The notes beneath the pieces are model-generated. The model saw only the letters and a program-made list of their open reading frames with translations. It was not told the DNA's origin and did no database searches. Shown in pieces: positions 8,337 through 16,436 of a stretch of 43,406 nt of DNA; the first letter of the stretch is position 1, and every line of letters begins with the position of its first letter. The translations under genes were made by a program, and so were the position numbers. This DNA is from Rhodococcus tibetensis (lineage in GTDB: Bacteria; Actinomycetota; Actinomycetes; Mycobacteriales; Mycobacteriaceae): assembly GCF_024438035.1 (NCBI RefSeq), contig NZ_JANFQF010000033.1, positions 1 to 43,406 of the forward strand, written 5' to 3'.

Positions 8337-8897
8337 TCAGGAGAGGGTTTGGAGGTGGAACGGTGTGAACGAAGTGGTGGCGTCGAACCATCCGCTGTGG
8401 GGGTCGTCCATAGAGCCGTTCCAGGCGGCGGACGCCGACGGCGCGCCCAGGTCGTGGAATGTACTGCGGTAGAACAGCAACGGATCCTTGCCGGTGGTAT
8501 GGGCGTCGACGATCTCGCCGATGAAGATGAGGTGGTCACCGCCGTCGTACTCGGCCCACGGCGTGCACGACAACGTTGCGGCCGAGCCGCAGAGGACGGG
8601 CGCCGTGGGGCCTTCCGTCCACACCGGTGGCGGCTCCTGCGGTCGGCCCGCGAAATGCAGTGCGGTGTCGACCTGGTCGGCGGCAAGGATGTTCACCGCA
8701 AAGGGCGCGTCGCTGAGGTAGCGGCACGCCTTCGACTTTCGGGTCAGCGTCACCTGGCACAGCCGTGGCTCGAGGGACACGGCGGTGAAGGCGGTGACGG
8801 TGGCCCCGTGTGGTTCGCCGTCGGAGTTGCTGCACGTGATGACAGTGACTCCGCTGGCGAACTGCCCGAAGATGTTCCGGAGTTCGCGCTGCTCCAT
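8337..8897 (-). CDS. pheA2: Flavin reductase component of phenol hydroxylase
   Basis: A 186-residue flavin reductase of the HpaC/PheA2 (FMN-binding split-barrel) type. It supplies reduced FAD to PheA1 using NADH. The family core is clear: [37 protein letters not shown], and [11 protein letters not shown] around residue 70. A His-containing C-terminal part ([15 protein letters not shown]) typically lies near the nicotinamide site. The ATG at 8897 follows GGGAGGCTCCGATC. It is the first gene of the pheA2A1 operon, divergent from pheR. Confidence 0.88.
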   Translation of the reverse strand: MEQRELRNIFGQFASGVTVITCSNSDGEPHGATVTAFTAVSLEPRLCQVTLTRKSKACRYLSDAPFAVNILAADQVDTALHFAGRPQEPPPVWTEGPTAPVLCGSAATLSCTPWAEYDGGDHLIFIGEIVDAHTTGKDPLLFYRSTFHDLGAPSASAAWNGSMDDPHSGWFDATTSFTPFHLQTLS

Positions 8898-8968
8898 GAT
8901 CGGAGCCTCCCTTCGTGTCGGGGCGCTGATGCGGTGAATACGAAGTTACGTCCGGGCCTCAGGCGCGT

Positions 8969-8997
8969 CGATCCGCTGAGCGAGGTGCCGATCCGCT
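8969..8997. promoter_or_regulatory. Direct repeat, likely PheR (AraC) site
   Basis: CGATCCGCT occurs at 8969-8977 and again at 8989-8997, exactly 20 bp apart, between the divergent pheA2 and pheR genes. Tandem half-sites two helical turns apart are typical of AraC/XylS activators. The site is about 75-100 bases upstream of pheA2. Confidence 0.6.
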
Positions 8998-9061
8998 TTG
9001 CGCAGTGACTCGGATCACGACGGAAATTGCGTTCGATGGTGTCCGCGGTCACACTGGTGCC

Positions 9062-10000
9062 ATGTCGACCACGTCCAAGCTCGTCTGTCCCGGAGATTGG
9101 GACGAGGCGTCGCACGTGGTGTCGGATGTCTACTTCCCGCACCGACTGACCCCGCTGAGCAGAGAGGACGCCGGCAATACGGTCGCGGAAGCCGTGGAAT
9201 TGGGCCCGGTGAAGATCACTCACATCTCGTGGGGAGCCGACGTGTCGATCCGGTCGGAACACCCAGGGGCATACGCGGTGAACGTGCCGTTGTCAGGACA
9301 CCTGGAGTCGGTAACCGGTAAGAACGAGGTGTCGTCAGTGCCCGGGTCTGGGACCATCTGCCCACCCGACACCACCACGCTCATCACGGACTGGAGCAAG
9401 GACTGCTCGATCATCGGGGTGCGGGTCGACCGTGACTACCTGCACCGGGAGATGGCGCGGATCCTGGCGCGGCCCGGACTGCGCCTGCCACCACAATTGG
9501 ATCTGACCAGTGAAAACGGGGCCAGCTGGTTGGTGCTCGTGCGGTCACTTCTCGATCAGATGTTGCGTTCGGGCGGTGTCTACGCCAACCCCTTCGTCGC
9601 CGAGCAGCTGTCGGGGGCGGTCACCACGGCACTCGTCCTGGCGGCCATTCCGGACGACGAGACGGCCGGTGGCGGTACCCGGCCGCGCATCGTCAAGCGG
9701 GTGATCGACGAGATCCACTCCGACCCCGCGCGCGCCTGGACGGCGGCCGAGATGGCGGAGATCGCCGGTGTCGGGATCCGGCGACTGCAGGAGGGGTTCC
9801 AGGAGTACGTGGGGGTGAGCCCCCGCGACTACCTGCTCGACGTGCGTCTCGAACGTGTCCATGCCGACCTGCTCCGCGCGGACACCTCGGCCACCATCTC
9901 TGATGTCGCGATGCGGTGGGGATTCACCCATACCGGCCGGTTCGCGGCGGCGTTCCGGAAGAAGTACGGTTCGGCGCCGTCGGACGTGCTGCGCGGCTGA
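9062..10000 (+). CDS. pheR: AraC/XylS-family activator of phenol hydroxylase
   Basis: A 312-residue regulator. The N-terminal half (about 20-190) is an AraC-binding-like ligand domain rich in beta strands (AYAVNVPLSGHLESVTG). The C-terminal 100 residues hold two helix-turn-helix motifs: WTAAEMAEIAGVGIRRLQEG and SDVAMRWGFTHTGRFAAAFR followed by KKYGSAPSDVLRG. Divergent placement from pheA2A1 argues that it senses phenol or a similar effector. The ATG at 9062 was chosen; no strong ribosome site is seen there, and a GTG at 9005 in the same frame is an alternative. A broken paralogue lies at 6446-6615. It might also serve ben, since no intact ben-specific regulator is visible. Confidence 0.82.
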   Translation: MSTTSKLVCPGDWDEASHVVSDVYFPHRLTPLSREDAGNTVAEAVELGPVKITHISWGADVSIRSEHPGAYAVNVPLSGHLESVTGKNEVSSVPGSGTICPPDTTTLITDWSKDCSIIGVRVDRDYLHREMARILARPGLRLPPQLDLTSENGASWLVLVRSLLDQMLRSGGVYANPFVAEQLSGAVTTALVLAAIPDDETAGGGTRPRIVKRVIDEIHSDPARAWTAAEMAEIAGVGIRRLQEGFQEYVGVSPRDYLLDVRLERVHADLLRADTSATISDVAMRWGFTHTGRFAAAFRKKYGSAPSDVLRG

Positions 10001-10033
10001 CGGCGACGCCTCGTCGGTCGCTGTCCGGCACGG

Positions 10034-10981
10034 TTACGCCAGGGCGCCGATCCGGGCCCGGTCCCGCAGGGCGATGAGTTCCCGGGCGTGGGCCTCGAGC
10101 CCTCGATCCTCTTCGGACTGCGGATCCCATTGGCGCACTTGGGTTGCCGCGCCGTCCCCGTCGACGGCTGCGACGACGGTGAGGCAATGGGTGGTCAGGT
10201 TCATCTCGCCCGTGCGCGGATCACCCGACCGCACATGCACCGAGATGTGCATGGTCTGCGCTCCGGTGTGGAGCAGTCGGGCATCGACCTCGACGACGTG
10301 CCCGATCTGGATCGGCCGGTAGAACCGGACCCCACCGGCATATACCGAGACGCACGGGCCGCCGCTCCATGCGGTACCGCAGAGATAGGCGGCCTCATCG
10401 ATCCAGCGCATGACCGTGCCGCCGTGGGTCTTGCCGCCCCAGTTGACGTCGGTGGGCGCCGCGAGGAACCGCATGACCGACACGGGTGCCGTTCCGCTGT
10501 CGGTGTACACCTGCCTGCTCATCGCCTCTTCGATGTCGGCGCGAAGCGCTATTCGCATGATCGCCTCGTCGGCCTCCGCGCGGTCCTCGTCGGTGACGGG
10601 CTGCCAGGGAGGGACGCTTGTCGGCTTACCGGAATCGTCAACCGCCACGAAAATCACCAGGCAGTTACTGGCCTCCGTGAACTCACCGGTACGCGGATCA
10701 GCAGAGGACACCGTGCACTGGATGTGCATGCTCGAGCGGCCCGTATGCACCAGCCTCGCCTCGACTTCCACCAGGTGACCGGACTCGATCGACCTGGTGA
10801 AGCGGATATTTCCCACGTAGGCGGTGACGCAGTAGCCACCACTCCAGCCGACCGCGCACGCGTAGGCGGCCTTGTCGATCCACTCGAGGATGCGTCCACC
10901 CTGGATCGATCCGCCGAGGGTCGCCACCTCCGTGGGTGCGGCCAGAAAGCGGAGAGTGATGCTGCGGGGAGGGGTGTTCAT
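10034..10981 (-). CDS. Double-hotdog acyl-CoA thioesterase
   Basis: A 315-residue protein made of two tandem hotdog (4HBT, acyl-CoA hydrolase) domains. Each repeat starts with an FLAAPT stretch and then GG-x-ILEWIDKAAYACA (first, about 29-43) or GG-x-VMRWIDEAAYLCG (second). The Asp of WID is the usual catalytic residue, and both copies keep it. Each copy later has RSIESGHLVEVEARLVHTG or RPIQIGHVVEVDARLLHTG. The expected reaction is hydrolysis of an acyl-CoA to the free acid and CoA; the natural substrate is unknown. ATG 10981 follows CCGAGGACGTCACCG. It ends 33 bases from the end of pheR (convergent). A role in recycling CoA esters of aromatic or fatty acids is only a guess. Confidence 0.8.
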   Translation of the reverse strand: MNTPPRSITLRFLAAPTEVATLGGSIQGGRILEWIDKAAYACAVGWSGGYCVTAYVGNIRFTRSIESGHLVEVEARLVHTGRSSMHIQCTVSSADPRTGEFTEASNCLVIFVAVDDSGKPTSVPPWQPVTDEDRAEADEAIMRIALRADIEEAMSRQVYTDSGTAPVSVMRFLAAPTDVNWGGKTHGGTVMRWIDEAAYLCGTAWSGGPCVSVYAGGVRFYRPIQIGHVVEVDARLLHTGAQTMHISVHVRSGDPRTGEMNLTTHCLTVVAAVDGDGAATQVRQWDPQSEEDRGLEAHARELIALRDRARIGALA

Positions 10982-11158
10982 CGGTGACGTCCTCGGGAAG
11001 TCGATGTGGCCGGCACGAGGGCGCGAACCGGGGACGGCGAAACGTCGTTGTCCGCCGGTGGCGGGGAAATTATCCCACAGATGTACCGGGCCGACCCGTC
11101 CTCGATGTGAACGGACCGAGGTTGACGAATGCATGTGACCACGCGCACACTCGTCCAC

Positions 11159-11193
11159 GACCGCAAAGCGTTCTTAATGTACGCAAAGCGTAC
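11159..11193. promoter_or_regulatory. Paired palindromes upstream of the dioxygenase-like gene (CatR-type operator)
   Basis: GTACGCAAAGCGTAC (11179-11193) is a perfect palindrome apart from its centre. A weaker copy, GACCGCAAAGCGTTC, lies exactly 20 bp upstream (11159-11173). The same arrangement occurs at the catA promoter (12618-12652), so one regulator, most likely CatR, should read both. The pair lies 20-55 bases before the start codon. The rest of the 229-base gap (10982-11210) shows nothing recognisable. Confidence 0.65.
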
Positions 11194-11213
11194 GGGAGGG
11201 ATCGGAACAGGTG

Positions 11214-11753
11214 ATGACCTCAACGTCGACGACGACCGCACCTCACGTGGACCAGGCAGGCCTCGACCACGTCGACCGGGAGTTCTACCTCCCCGCGCAG
11301 CGAGTGCTGCCCTGGAACGCCAACCTCGCGGCACTCCCCGGCGAGCCGGGAACTCCGCTCCGCATCGCGGGGGTCGTGCGCTCACGCGACGGCGAACCAC
11401 TGTCGGGGGCGGAGCTCGAGATCTGGCACGCGGACGCCGACGGCTGCTACTCCGGGTACTCCGTCGAAATTCTGCGCAACAACCTGCGCGGCATCGTCGT
11501 CACCTGTACCGGGGGCCGCTTCGATATCACGACCGTGCAGCCCGCACCCTGTGAATTCTCCAGCGCCCGAGGCGAAGCCGATGTCGGTCACATCAACGTG
11601 GTCGTGCATGCGCGCGGTTTCCGCTCACTCGAGACGCGCCTGGTGCCGGCGCCGCGCGCATCGCGTGAGGTCGGCGCGTCCGCCGTCGAGTCGCTCGTCG
11701 ACCTGAGTGTCGGCGGAGAAGTCTCCTGCGACTTCGTGCTCGACCCGGTGTAA
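11214..11753 (+). CDS. Degenerate intradiol ring-cleavage dioxygenase homologue
   Basis: A 179-residue protein matching only the C-terminal catalytic barrel of catechol 1,2-dioxygenase. The fold motifs are clear: GAELEIWHADADGCYSGYS, NNLRGIVVTCTGGRFDITTV and CDFVLDPV. The N-terminal helical dimer domain is missing. Compared with CatA in this window, the four Fe(III) ligands become Tyr79 (kept), Cys113 (CatA Tyr196), His126 (kept) and Asn128 (CatA His222); RPAHLHL has become DVGHINV. Normal Fe(III) intradiol chemistry is therefore unlikely. The frame is open and preceded by GGGAGGG, so it is not an obvious pseudogene. It may be a ligand-binding or differently metallated protein. The shared operator with catA suggests induction by the same signal. 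Confidence 0.75.
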   Translation: MTSTSTTTAPHVDQAGLDHVDREFYLPAQRVLPWNANLAALPGEPGTPLRIAGVVRSRDGEPLSGAELEIWHADADGCYSGYSVEILRNNLRGIVVTCTGGRFDITTVQPAPCEFSSARGEADVGHINVVVHARGFRSLETRLVPAPRASREVGASAVESLVDLSVGGEVSCDFVLDPV

Positions 11754-11767
11754 CCGGAATGCGGACG

Positions 11768-12538
11768 TCAGCCCGCGAATCCCATGTCGGAGCTGAGTGC
11801 GGCCGCGGCGGCGAGAACGCTCGGCACGGCCTGTTCCCGGAACTGCGCGGGGGTGTTGCGCGCAGACGAGGTGGAGCAGGCCACCACTCCCACGACGGAG
11901 CCCGCCGCGTCCCGGACCGGGGCGGCCAGCGAGATCAGCCCCTTCTCCAGCTCCTCGGAGGTCAGCGCGAACCCCTGCTCGCGGACCTTGGCGAGTTCCC
12001 GCTCGAGTTCGGCTGCCGTGCCGATGGTTTCGGGTCCGAGCTTGGCGAACGTGGACTCCGCGACCACCCGATCGACGACGTCGGACGGCGCCCACGCGAG
12101 CAGTGCGCGTCCCATCGACGTGGCATATGCGGGGACGCGGGTGCCCACCGAGACGTTGATGCTCATGATCCGGCGGACGGGAACCCGCGCTGCGTAGACC
12201 ACGTCGGCGCCGTCGAGTACGCCGAGCGACGCGGACTCCTGGGTCTTCTCGGCCACCTCGAGCAGTCGGGGCATCGCGGCCTCGATCAGTGCGTGCGACT
12301 CCGAGTAGTGCTGTCCGATGCTGAGCACGCGAGGGGTGAGCGACCACCGGCCTCCCGAGCCGGCGACGTACCCCAGCTTCTGCAGGGTGAGCAGGATCCG
12401 GCGGACGGCGGGGCGCGACAGTCCCGCTTCCGTGGCGAGTTCGGCGAGCGTCGGGTTCGGACGCTGCGCGTCGAACGCGAGGAGCACTGCGAACCCGCGC
12501 TCGATGCTCTGGATGTAATCGCGATCGCTCTCGGTCAT
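11768..12538 (-). CDS. catR: IclR-family regulator of the catechol operon
   Basis: A 256-residue IclR-type regulator. The N-terminal winged helix-turn-helix is visible in SIERGFAVLLAFD, PTLAELATEAGLSRPAVRRI and LLTLQKLGYVAGSGG. The C-terminal effector domain (about 85-250) has RRIMSINVSVGTRVPAYATS, MGRALLAW and GLISLAAPVRDAAGSVVGVV. Divergent placement from catABC points to control of catechol degradation, probably in response to cis,cis-muconate or a related compound. The ATG at 12538 has GGAGG five bases upstream; a GTG at 12550 is less likely. It converges on the dioxygenase-like gene, 14 bases away. Confidence 0.85.
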   Translation of the reverse strand: MTESDRDYIQSIERGFAVLLAFDAQRPNPTLAELATEAGLSRPAVRRILLTLQKLGYVAGSGGRWSLTPRVLSIGQHYSESHALIEAAMPRLLEVAEKTQESASLGVLDGADVVYAARVPVRRIMSINVSVGTRVPAYATSMGRALLAWAPSDVVDRVVAESTFAKLGPETIGTAAELERELAKVREQGFALTSEELEKGLISLAAPVRDAAGSVVGVVACSTSSARNTPAQFREQAVPSVLAAAAALSSDMGFAG

Positions 12539-12617
12539 TGCGGCCTCCACCAGCGATTCGTGTGCGTCTTCGGACTCGGGGTTGACATTTCAATGTGACT
12601 GCGCGCACAGTAGTGAT

Positions 12618-12652
12618 GTACGCACTGCGTGACTGTAGTACGCACAGCGTAC
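12618..12652. promoter_or_regulatory. Paired palindromes in the catR-catA gap (CatR operator)
   Basis: GTACGCACTGCGTGA (12618-12632) and GTACGCACAGCGTAC (12638-12652) start exactly 20 bp apart in the 207-base divergent gap. They share the consensus GTACGCAnnGCGTAC with the pair at 11159-11193. A looser ACTG / CAGT repeat lies just upstream at about 12598-12611. The pair is about 95 bases before catA and 80 before catR, suited to control of both genes by an IclR dimer of dimers. Confidence 0.75.
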
Positions 12653-12745
12653 AGATGCAAGACCCTCGGCGTGTGAACATCCACCGCGTCGCCCAAAACT
12701 CGATATCAGCCCAACCCGCTCCCCTCCCAGCCCAAGGAGAAATAG

Positions 12746-13588
<843 letters not shown>

Positions 13589-13617
13589 CCCGTTCCACCC
13601 GTAGAGAAAGTGATCCG

Positions 13618-14739
13618 ATGACCGACCTGTCGATCGTCTCCGTCGAAACGACGATCCTCGATGTGCCGTTGGTGCGTCCCCACAAGTTCGCCACCACGTC
13701 GATGACGGCGCAGCCGCTGCTGCTCGTCGCCGTCACGACCGCGGGCGGCGTGACCGGCTACGGCGAGGGCGTCGTCCCCGGCGGCCCGTGGTGGGGCGGC
13801 GAATCGGTGGAGACGATGCAGGCGATCGTCGAGAAGTACATCGTCCCGGTCCTGCTGGGGCGGGGTGTCGACGAGATCACCGGCATCATGTCGGACATCG
13901 AAAGAGTAGTAGCGAATGCACGTTTTGCGAAGGCCGCCGTCGACGTCGCGTTGCACGACGCCTGGGCTCGCAGCCTGGGCGTGCCTGTGCACACGCTGCT
14001 CGGCGGCGCCTTTCGGAAGGGTGTCGACGTCACGTGGGCCCTCGGGGCCGCACCCGCCGAGGAGATCATCGAGGAGGCCCTCGGCCTCGTCGAGTCGAAG
14101 CGGCACTTCAGTTTCAAGCTGAAGATGGGTGCGCTCGATCCCGAGGTCGACACTGCGCGGGTGGTCCGGATCGCCCAGGCTCTGCAGGGCAAGGCCGGCG
14201 TCCGCATCGACGTCAACGCCCGCTGGGACAGGCTCACCGCGCTGAAGTACGTGCCCCGCCTCGTCGAAGGCGGCGTCGAACTGATCGAGCAGCCCACGCC
14301 CGGTGAGCAGCTCGAGGTCCTCGCCGAGCTCAACCGCCTCGTCCCCGTTCCGGTGATGGCGGACGAGAGCGTGCAGACTCCGCACGACGCCCTCGAGGTC
14401 GCACGCCGCGGCGCCGCGGACGTCATCGCCGTGAAAACCACCAAGTGCGGCGGCCTGAAGAAGAGCCGCGAGGTGGTCGCGATCGCCAAGGCAGCCGGAA
14501 TCGCCTGTCACGGAGCCACGTCCATCGAAGGCCCAATCGGAACCGCGGCGTCCATCCACTTCGCCTGCTCGGAGCCCGGCATCGACTTCGGTTCCGAACT
14601 GTTCGGACCGCTGCTGTTCAGCGAGGAGTTGCTACAGGAACCGATCCGCTACGCCGACGGCCAGGTGTTCCTGCCCGAAGGGCCCGGCCTCGGAATCGAG
14701 CTCAACATGGACGCAGTCAAGACCTGGACCAGGAACTAA
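13618..14739 (+). CDS. catB: Muconate cycloisomerase
   Basis: A 373-residue enolase-superfamily enzyme that turns cis,cis-muconate into muconolactone. The N-terminal capping domain ends near residue 130. The barrel carries the expected residues: the K-x-K pair in FSFKLKMG, DVNARW, IEQPTP, ADESV, and the later VKTTKCGG. The ATG at 13618 has AGAGAAAG nearby and gives the usual family length. A GTG at 13585 would overlap the catA stop and add 11 residues; it is less likely. It lies 29 bases after catA. Chloromuconate enzymes are similar, but the catABC order favours plain muconate. Confidence 0.93.
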   Translation: MTDLSIVSVETTILDVPLVRPHKFATTSMTAQPLLLVAVTTAGGVTGYGEGVVPGGPWWGGESVETMQAIVEKYIVPVLLGRGVDEITGIMSDIERVVANARFAKAAVDVALHDAWARSLGVPVHTLLGGAFRKGVDVTWALGAAPAEEIIEEALGLVESKRHFSFKLKMGALDPEVDTARVVRIAQALQGKAGVRIDVNARWDRLTALKYVPRLVEGGVELIEQPTPGEQLEVLAELNRLVPVPVMADESVQTPHDALEVARRGAADVIAVKTTKCGGLKKSREVVAIAKAAGIACHGATSIEGPIGTAASIHFACSEPGIDFGSELFGPLLFSEELLQEPIRYADGQVFLPEGPGLGIELNMDAVKTWTRN

Positions 14740-14754
14740 GGAGAACACCACCCG

Positions 14755-15036
14755 ATGGCACTCTTTCACGTCCGCATGGACGTCGCCATTCCCCGTGACC
14801 TCGACCCGACGGTCCGGGACGAAACCATCGCCAAGGAGAAGGCGTACTCGCAGGAGCTGCAGCGCTCCGGTAAGTGGCCCGAGATCTGGCGGATCGTCGG
14901 AAAGTACAGCAACATCAGCATCTTCGACGTCGAATCGGCCGACGAACTGCACGAGATCCTGTGGAACCTGCCGCTGTTCCCCTACATGGACATCGAGATC
15001 ACCGCGCTCACCCGGCACGGTTCCGACATCAAGTAG
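14755..15036 (+). CDS. catC: Muconolactone delta-isomerase
   Basis: A 93-residue enzyme that isomerises muconolactone to the beta-ketoadipate enol-lactone. It has the family's small ferredoxin-like fold: MALFHVRMDVAIPRDLD, KAYSQELQRSGKWPEIWR and IVGKYSNISIFDV, then LHEILWNLPLFPYMDIEIT. ATG 14755 follows AAGGAGAACACCACCCG, 15 bases after catB. It is the last gene of catABC; the next step (CatD/PcaD) is not in the window. A long inverted repeat follows the stop directly. Confidence 0.95.
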   Translation: MALFHVRMDVAIPRDLDPTVRDETIAKEKAYSQELQRSGKWPEIWRIVGKYSNISIFDVESADELHEILWNLPLFPYMDIEITALTRHGSDIK

Positions 15037-15105
15037 GCGGCTTCGCCGCCCGTGCGCGGTTAGCGAGTCTCTGGACTCGTCAACCGCTCACGGGCGCGGA
15101 GCGCC
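15037..15105. repeat. REP-like 69-bp imperfect palindrome between catC and ROK gene
   Basis: Two arms of about 32 bases surround the four-base loop TCTG at 15070-15073. The inner stem is CGAGTC / GACTCG, and the outer stem includes GCGGTT / AACCGC and CCGTG / CACGGG-type pairs. The repeat starts one base after the catC stop and runs over the ROK stop codon (15088-15090). The right arm reappears almost unchanged at 155-186, over the benK stop. It can act as a two-way terminator and looks like a dispersed genomic repeat. Confidence 0.75.
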
Positions 15106-16293
15106 TGCGAGGAGCTGGTCGACGGCGCGTACGCTGAGGACGTGGTCGAGCGCCATGGTGGCGCTGCCGACCACTCCGGACAGCTCTCCGTGCGTCCAGG
15201 GCAAAATCTGTAGTTGTTGCGTGGCAACGGCGATCGCGTTTCCGTAGAGAGTTTCGCGTAGGCCGGCGACGAACGTGTCGTAGGCCTGCGCCATGTCGCC
15301 GCCGACGATCACGACCTCCGGGTTGAGGAGGTTGATCGCGCCCGACAGGACCTCGCCGATCTGCCGTCCGCTCTCACGGATCATCCGCCGGGCCTCGGCG
15401 TCGCCCGCGAGCGCCAGCGTGATCACGTCACGGATGTGGGTGACGTCGCGCCCCTGCTTCTGAAGGTTGCGAACCAGCGCCCACCCACCCGCGACGGCCT
15501 CGATGCATCCGACATCACCGCAGCGGCACACCACTCCTTGTGCCGCTGCGGTTTTCGTGTGCCCGATCTCGCCCGCCGCGCCGAGGGCGCCCCGCTGGAG
15601 CACGCCACCGGACACGAGCCCCGCGCCCAGCCCGGTCGATGCCTTGATGAGCAGCATGTCGGCGAAGTCGCGGCGTTCTCCGCGCCGCTCCGCCAGCACC
15701 ATGACGTTGGCGTCGTTGTCGACGAAGACCGGTGCGTCGGTGACGTCGGTGAGGAACGGCTGGAGGGGGACGCCGTCCCAGCCCGACATCATGGGGGAGT
15801 TCAGGCTGCACCCGCGTTCGGTGTCGACGGTTCCGGGGAGGCTGATCCCGATCCCGACTGTCCGTCCCGCGGTCTCGCCCAGACTCTCGCGCAGTGCGAT
15901 GAGGCGTTGCGCGATGACGGGCATCAGCTCGGCCGGGCTGGTGCCGATCTCCTGCTCCACGTCCTCGGCGACGATGACGTCGCCTGCGAGGTCGCAGATG
16001 GCCAGCTGGGTGCGGCTCCGGCCGATGGCCGCCGACAGCACGACACCCGCCTGCACATGAAACGAGAGCTTCACCGGCGGGCGACCGCCGGTCGAGACGC
16101 CCTCCTCGCGTTCGACGACGAGCCCTGACGCCTGCAGCGAGGACACCCGGGCCGCCACAGCGGTGCGGGAGAGGCCCGTGAGATTCCCGATCTCGGTCCG
16201 GGTGGTGGCTTGCCCGTCGCGGATCAGCGCGAAGACGTCGCCGCCCGTCGCCGGGGAGGTGGTCGATCGAGGCGTCGTCCGCATGCTGGCCAT
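15088..16293 (-). CDS. ROK-family transcriptional regulator
   Basis: A 401-residue ROK protein. Residues 15-65 form a winged helix-turn-helix (TRTEIGNLTGLSRTAVAARV). From about 85 a sugar-kinase-like domain follows with VDNDAN (191-196), STGLGAG, GEIGH (241-245) and the zinc motif Cys256-x-Cys258-x4-Cys263. The HTH marks it as a regulator rather than a plain glucokinase. It is divergent from zwf-edd-eda and probably controls it in response to a sugar or sugar phosphate. Start ATG 16293; another ATG at 16284 is possible, and neither has a strong ribosome site. The C-terminal codons (LLAGAPRP) are written by the right arm of a dispersed repeat. Confidence 0.85.
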   Translation of the reverse strand: MASMRTTPRSTTSPATGGDVFALIRDGQATTRTEIGNLTGLSRTAVAARVSSLQASGLVVEREEGVSTGGRPPVKLSFHVQAGVVLSAAIGRSRTQLAICDLAGDVIVAEDVEQEIGTSPAELMPVIAQRLIALRESLGETAGRTVGIGISLPGTVDTERGCSLNSPMMSGWDGVPLQPFLTDVTDAPVFVDNDANVMVLAERRGERRDFADMLLIKASTGLGAGLVSGGVLQRGALGAAGEIGHTKTAAAQGVVCRCGDVGCIEAVAGGWALVRNLQKQGRDVTHIRDVITLALAGDAEARRMIRESGRQIGEVLSGAINLLNPEVVIVGGDMAQAYDTFVAGLRETLYGNAIAVATQQLQILPWTHGELSGVVGSATMALDHVLSVRAVDQLLAGAPRP

Positions 16294-16349
16294 TCAACCA
16301 ACCCGGACACGCGTCTGACAACGTAAGCATCGGATCTTTGTTCGCCGAA

Positions 16350-16367
16350 ATACTTAAGTGTGTATTG
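16350..16367. promoter_or_regulatory. Inverted repeat in the ROK-zwf gap
   Basis: AATAC (16350-16354) and GTATT (16363-16367) flank ACTTAAGT, itself an 8-bp palindrome. It lies in the 143-base divergent gap, about 70-87 bases before zwf. A candidate operator for the ROK protein; short arms keep confidence low. Confidence 0.35.
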
Positions 16368-16436
16368 ATCAAAAGCCAAAGGTCGCCTACTGTCGTCTGT
16401 GACGGCCCACACATCCGGCTTTCAGAGGGAGATGAC

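Noticed and set aside
8315..8686. Long N-terminal extension of PheA1
   Set aside because: It lies inside pheA2 in another frame and is Arg/Pro/Ser-rich; the start near 8308-8314 is clear.
11625..12680. Minus-strand frame of about 351 codons over catR
   Set aside because: Out-of-frame shadow of catR, Arg-rich with no domain.
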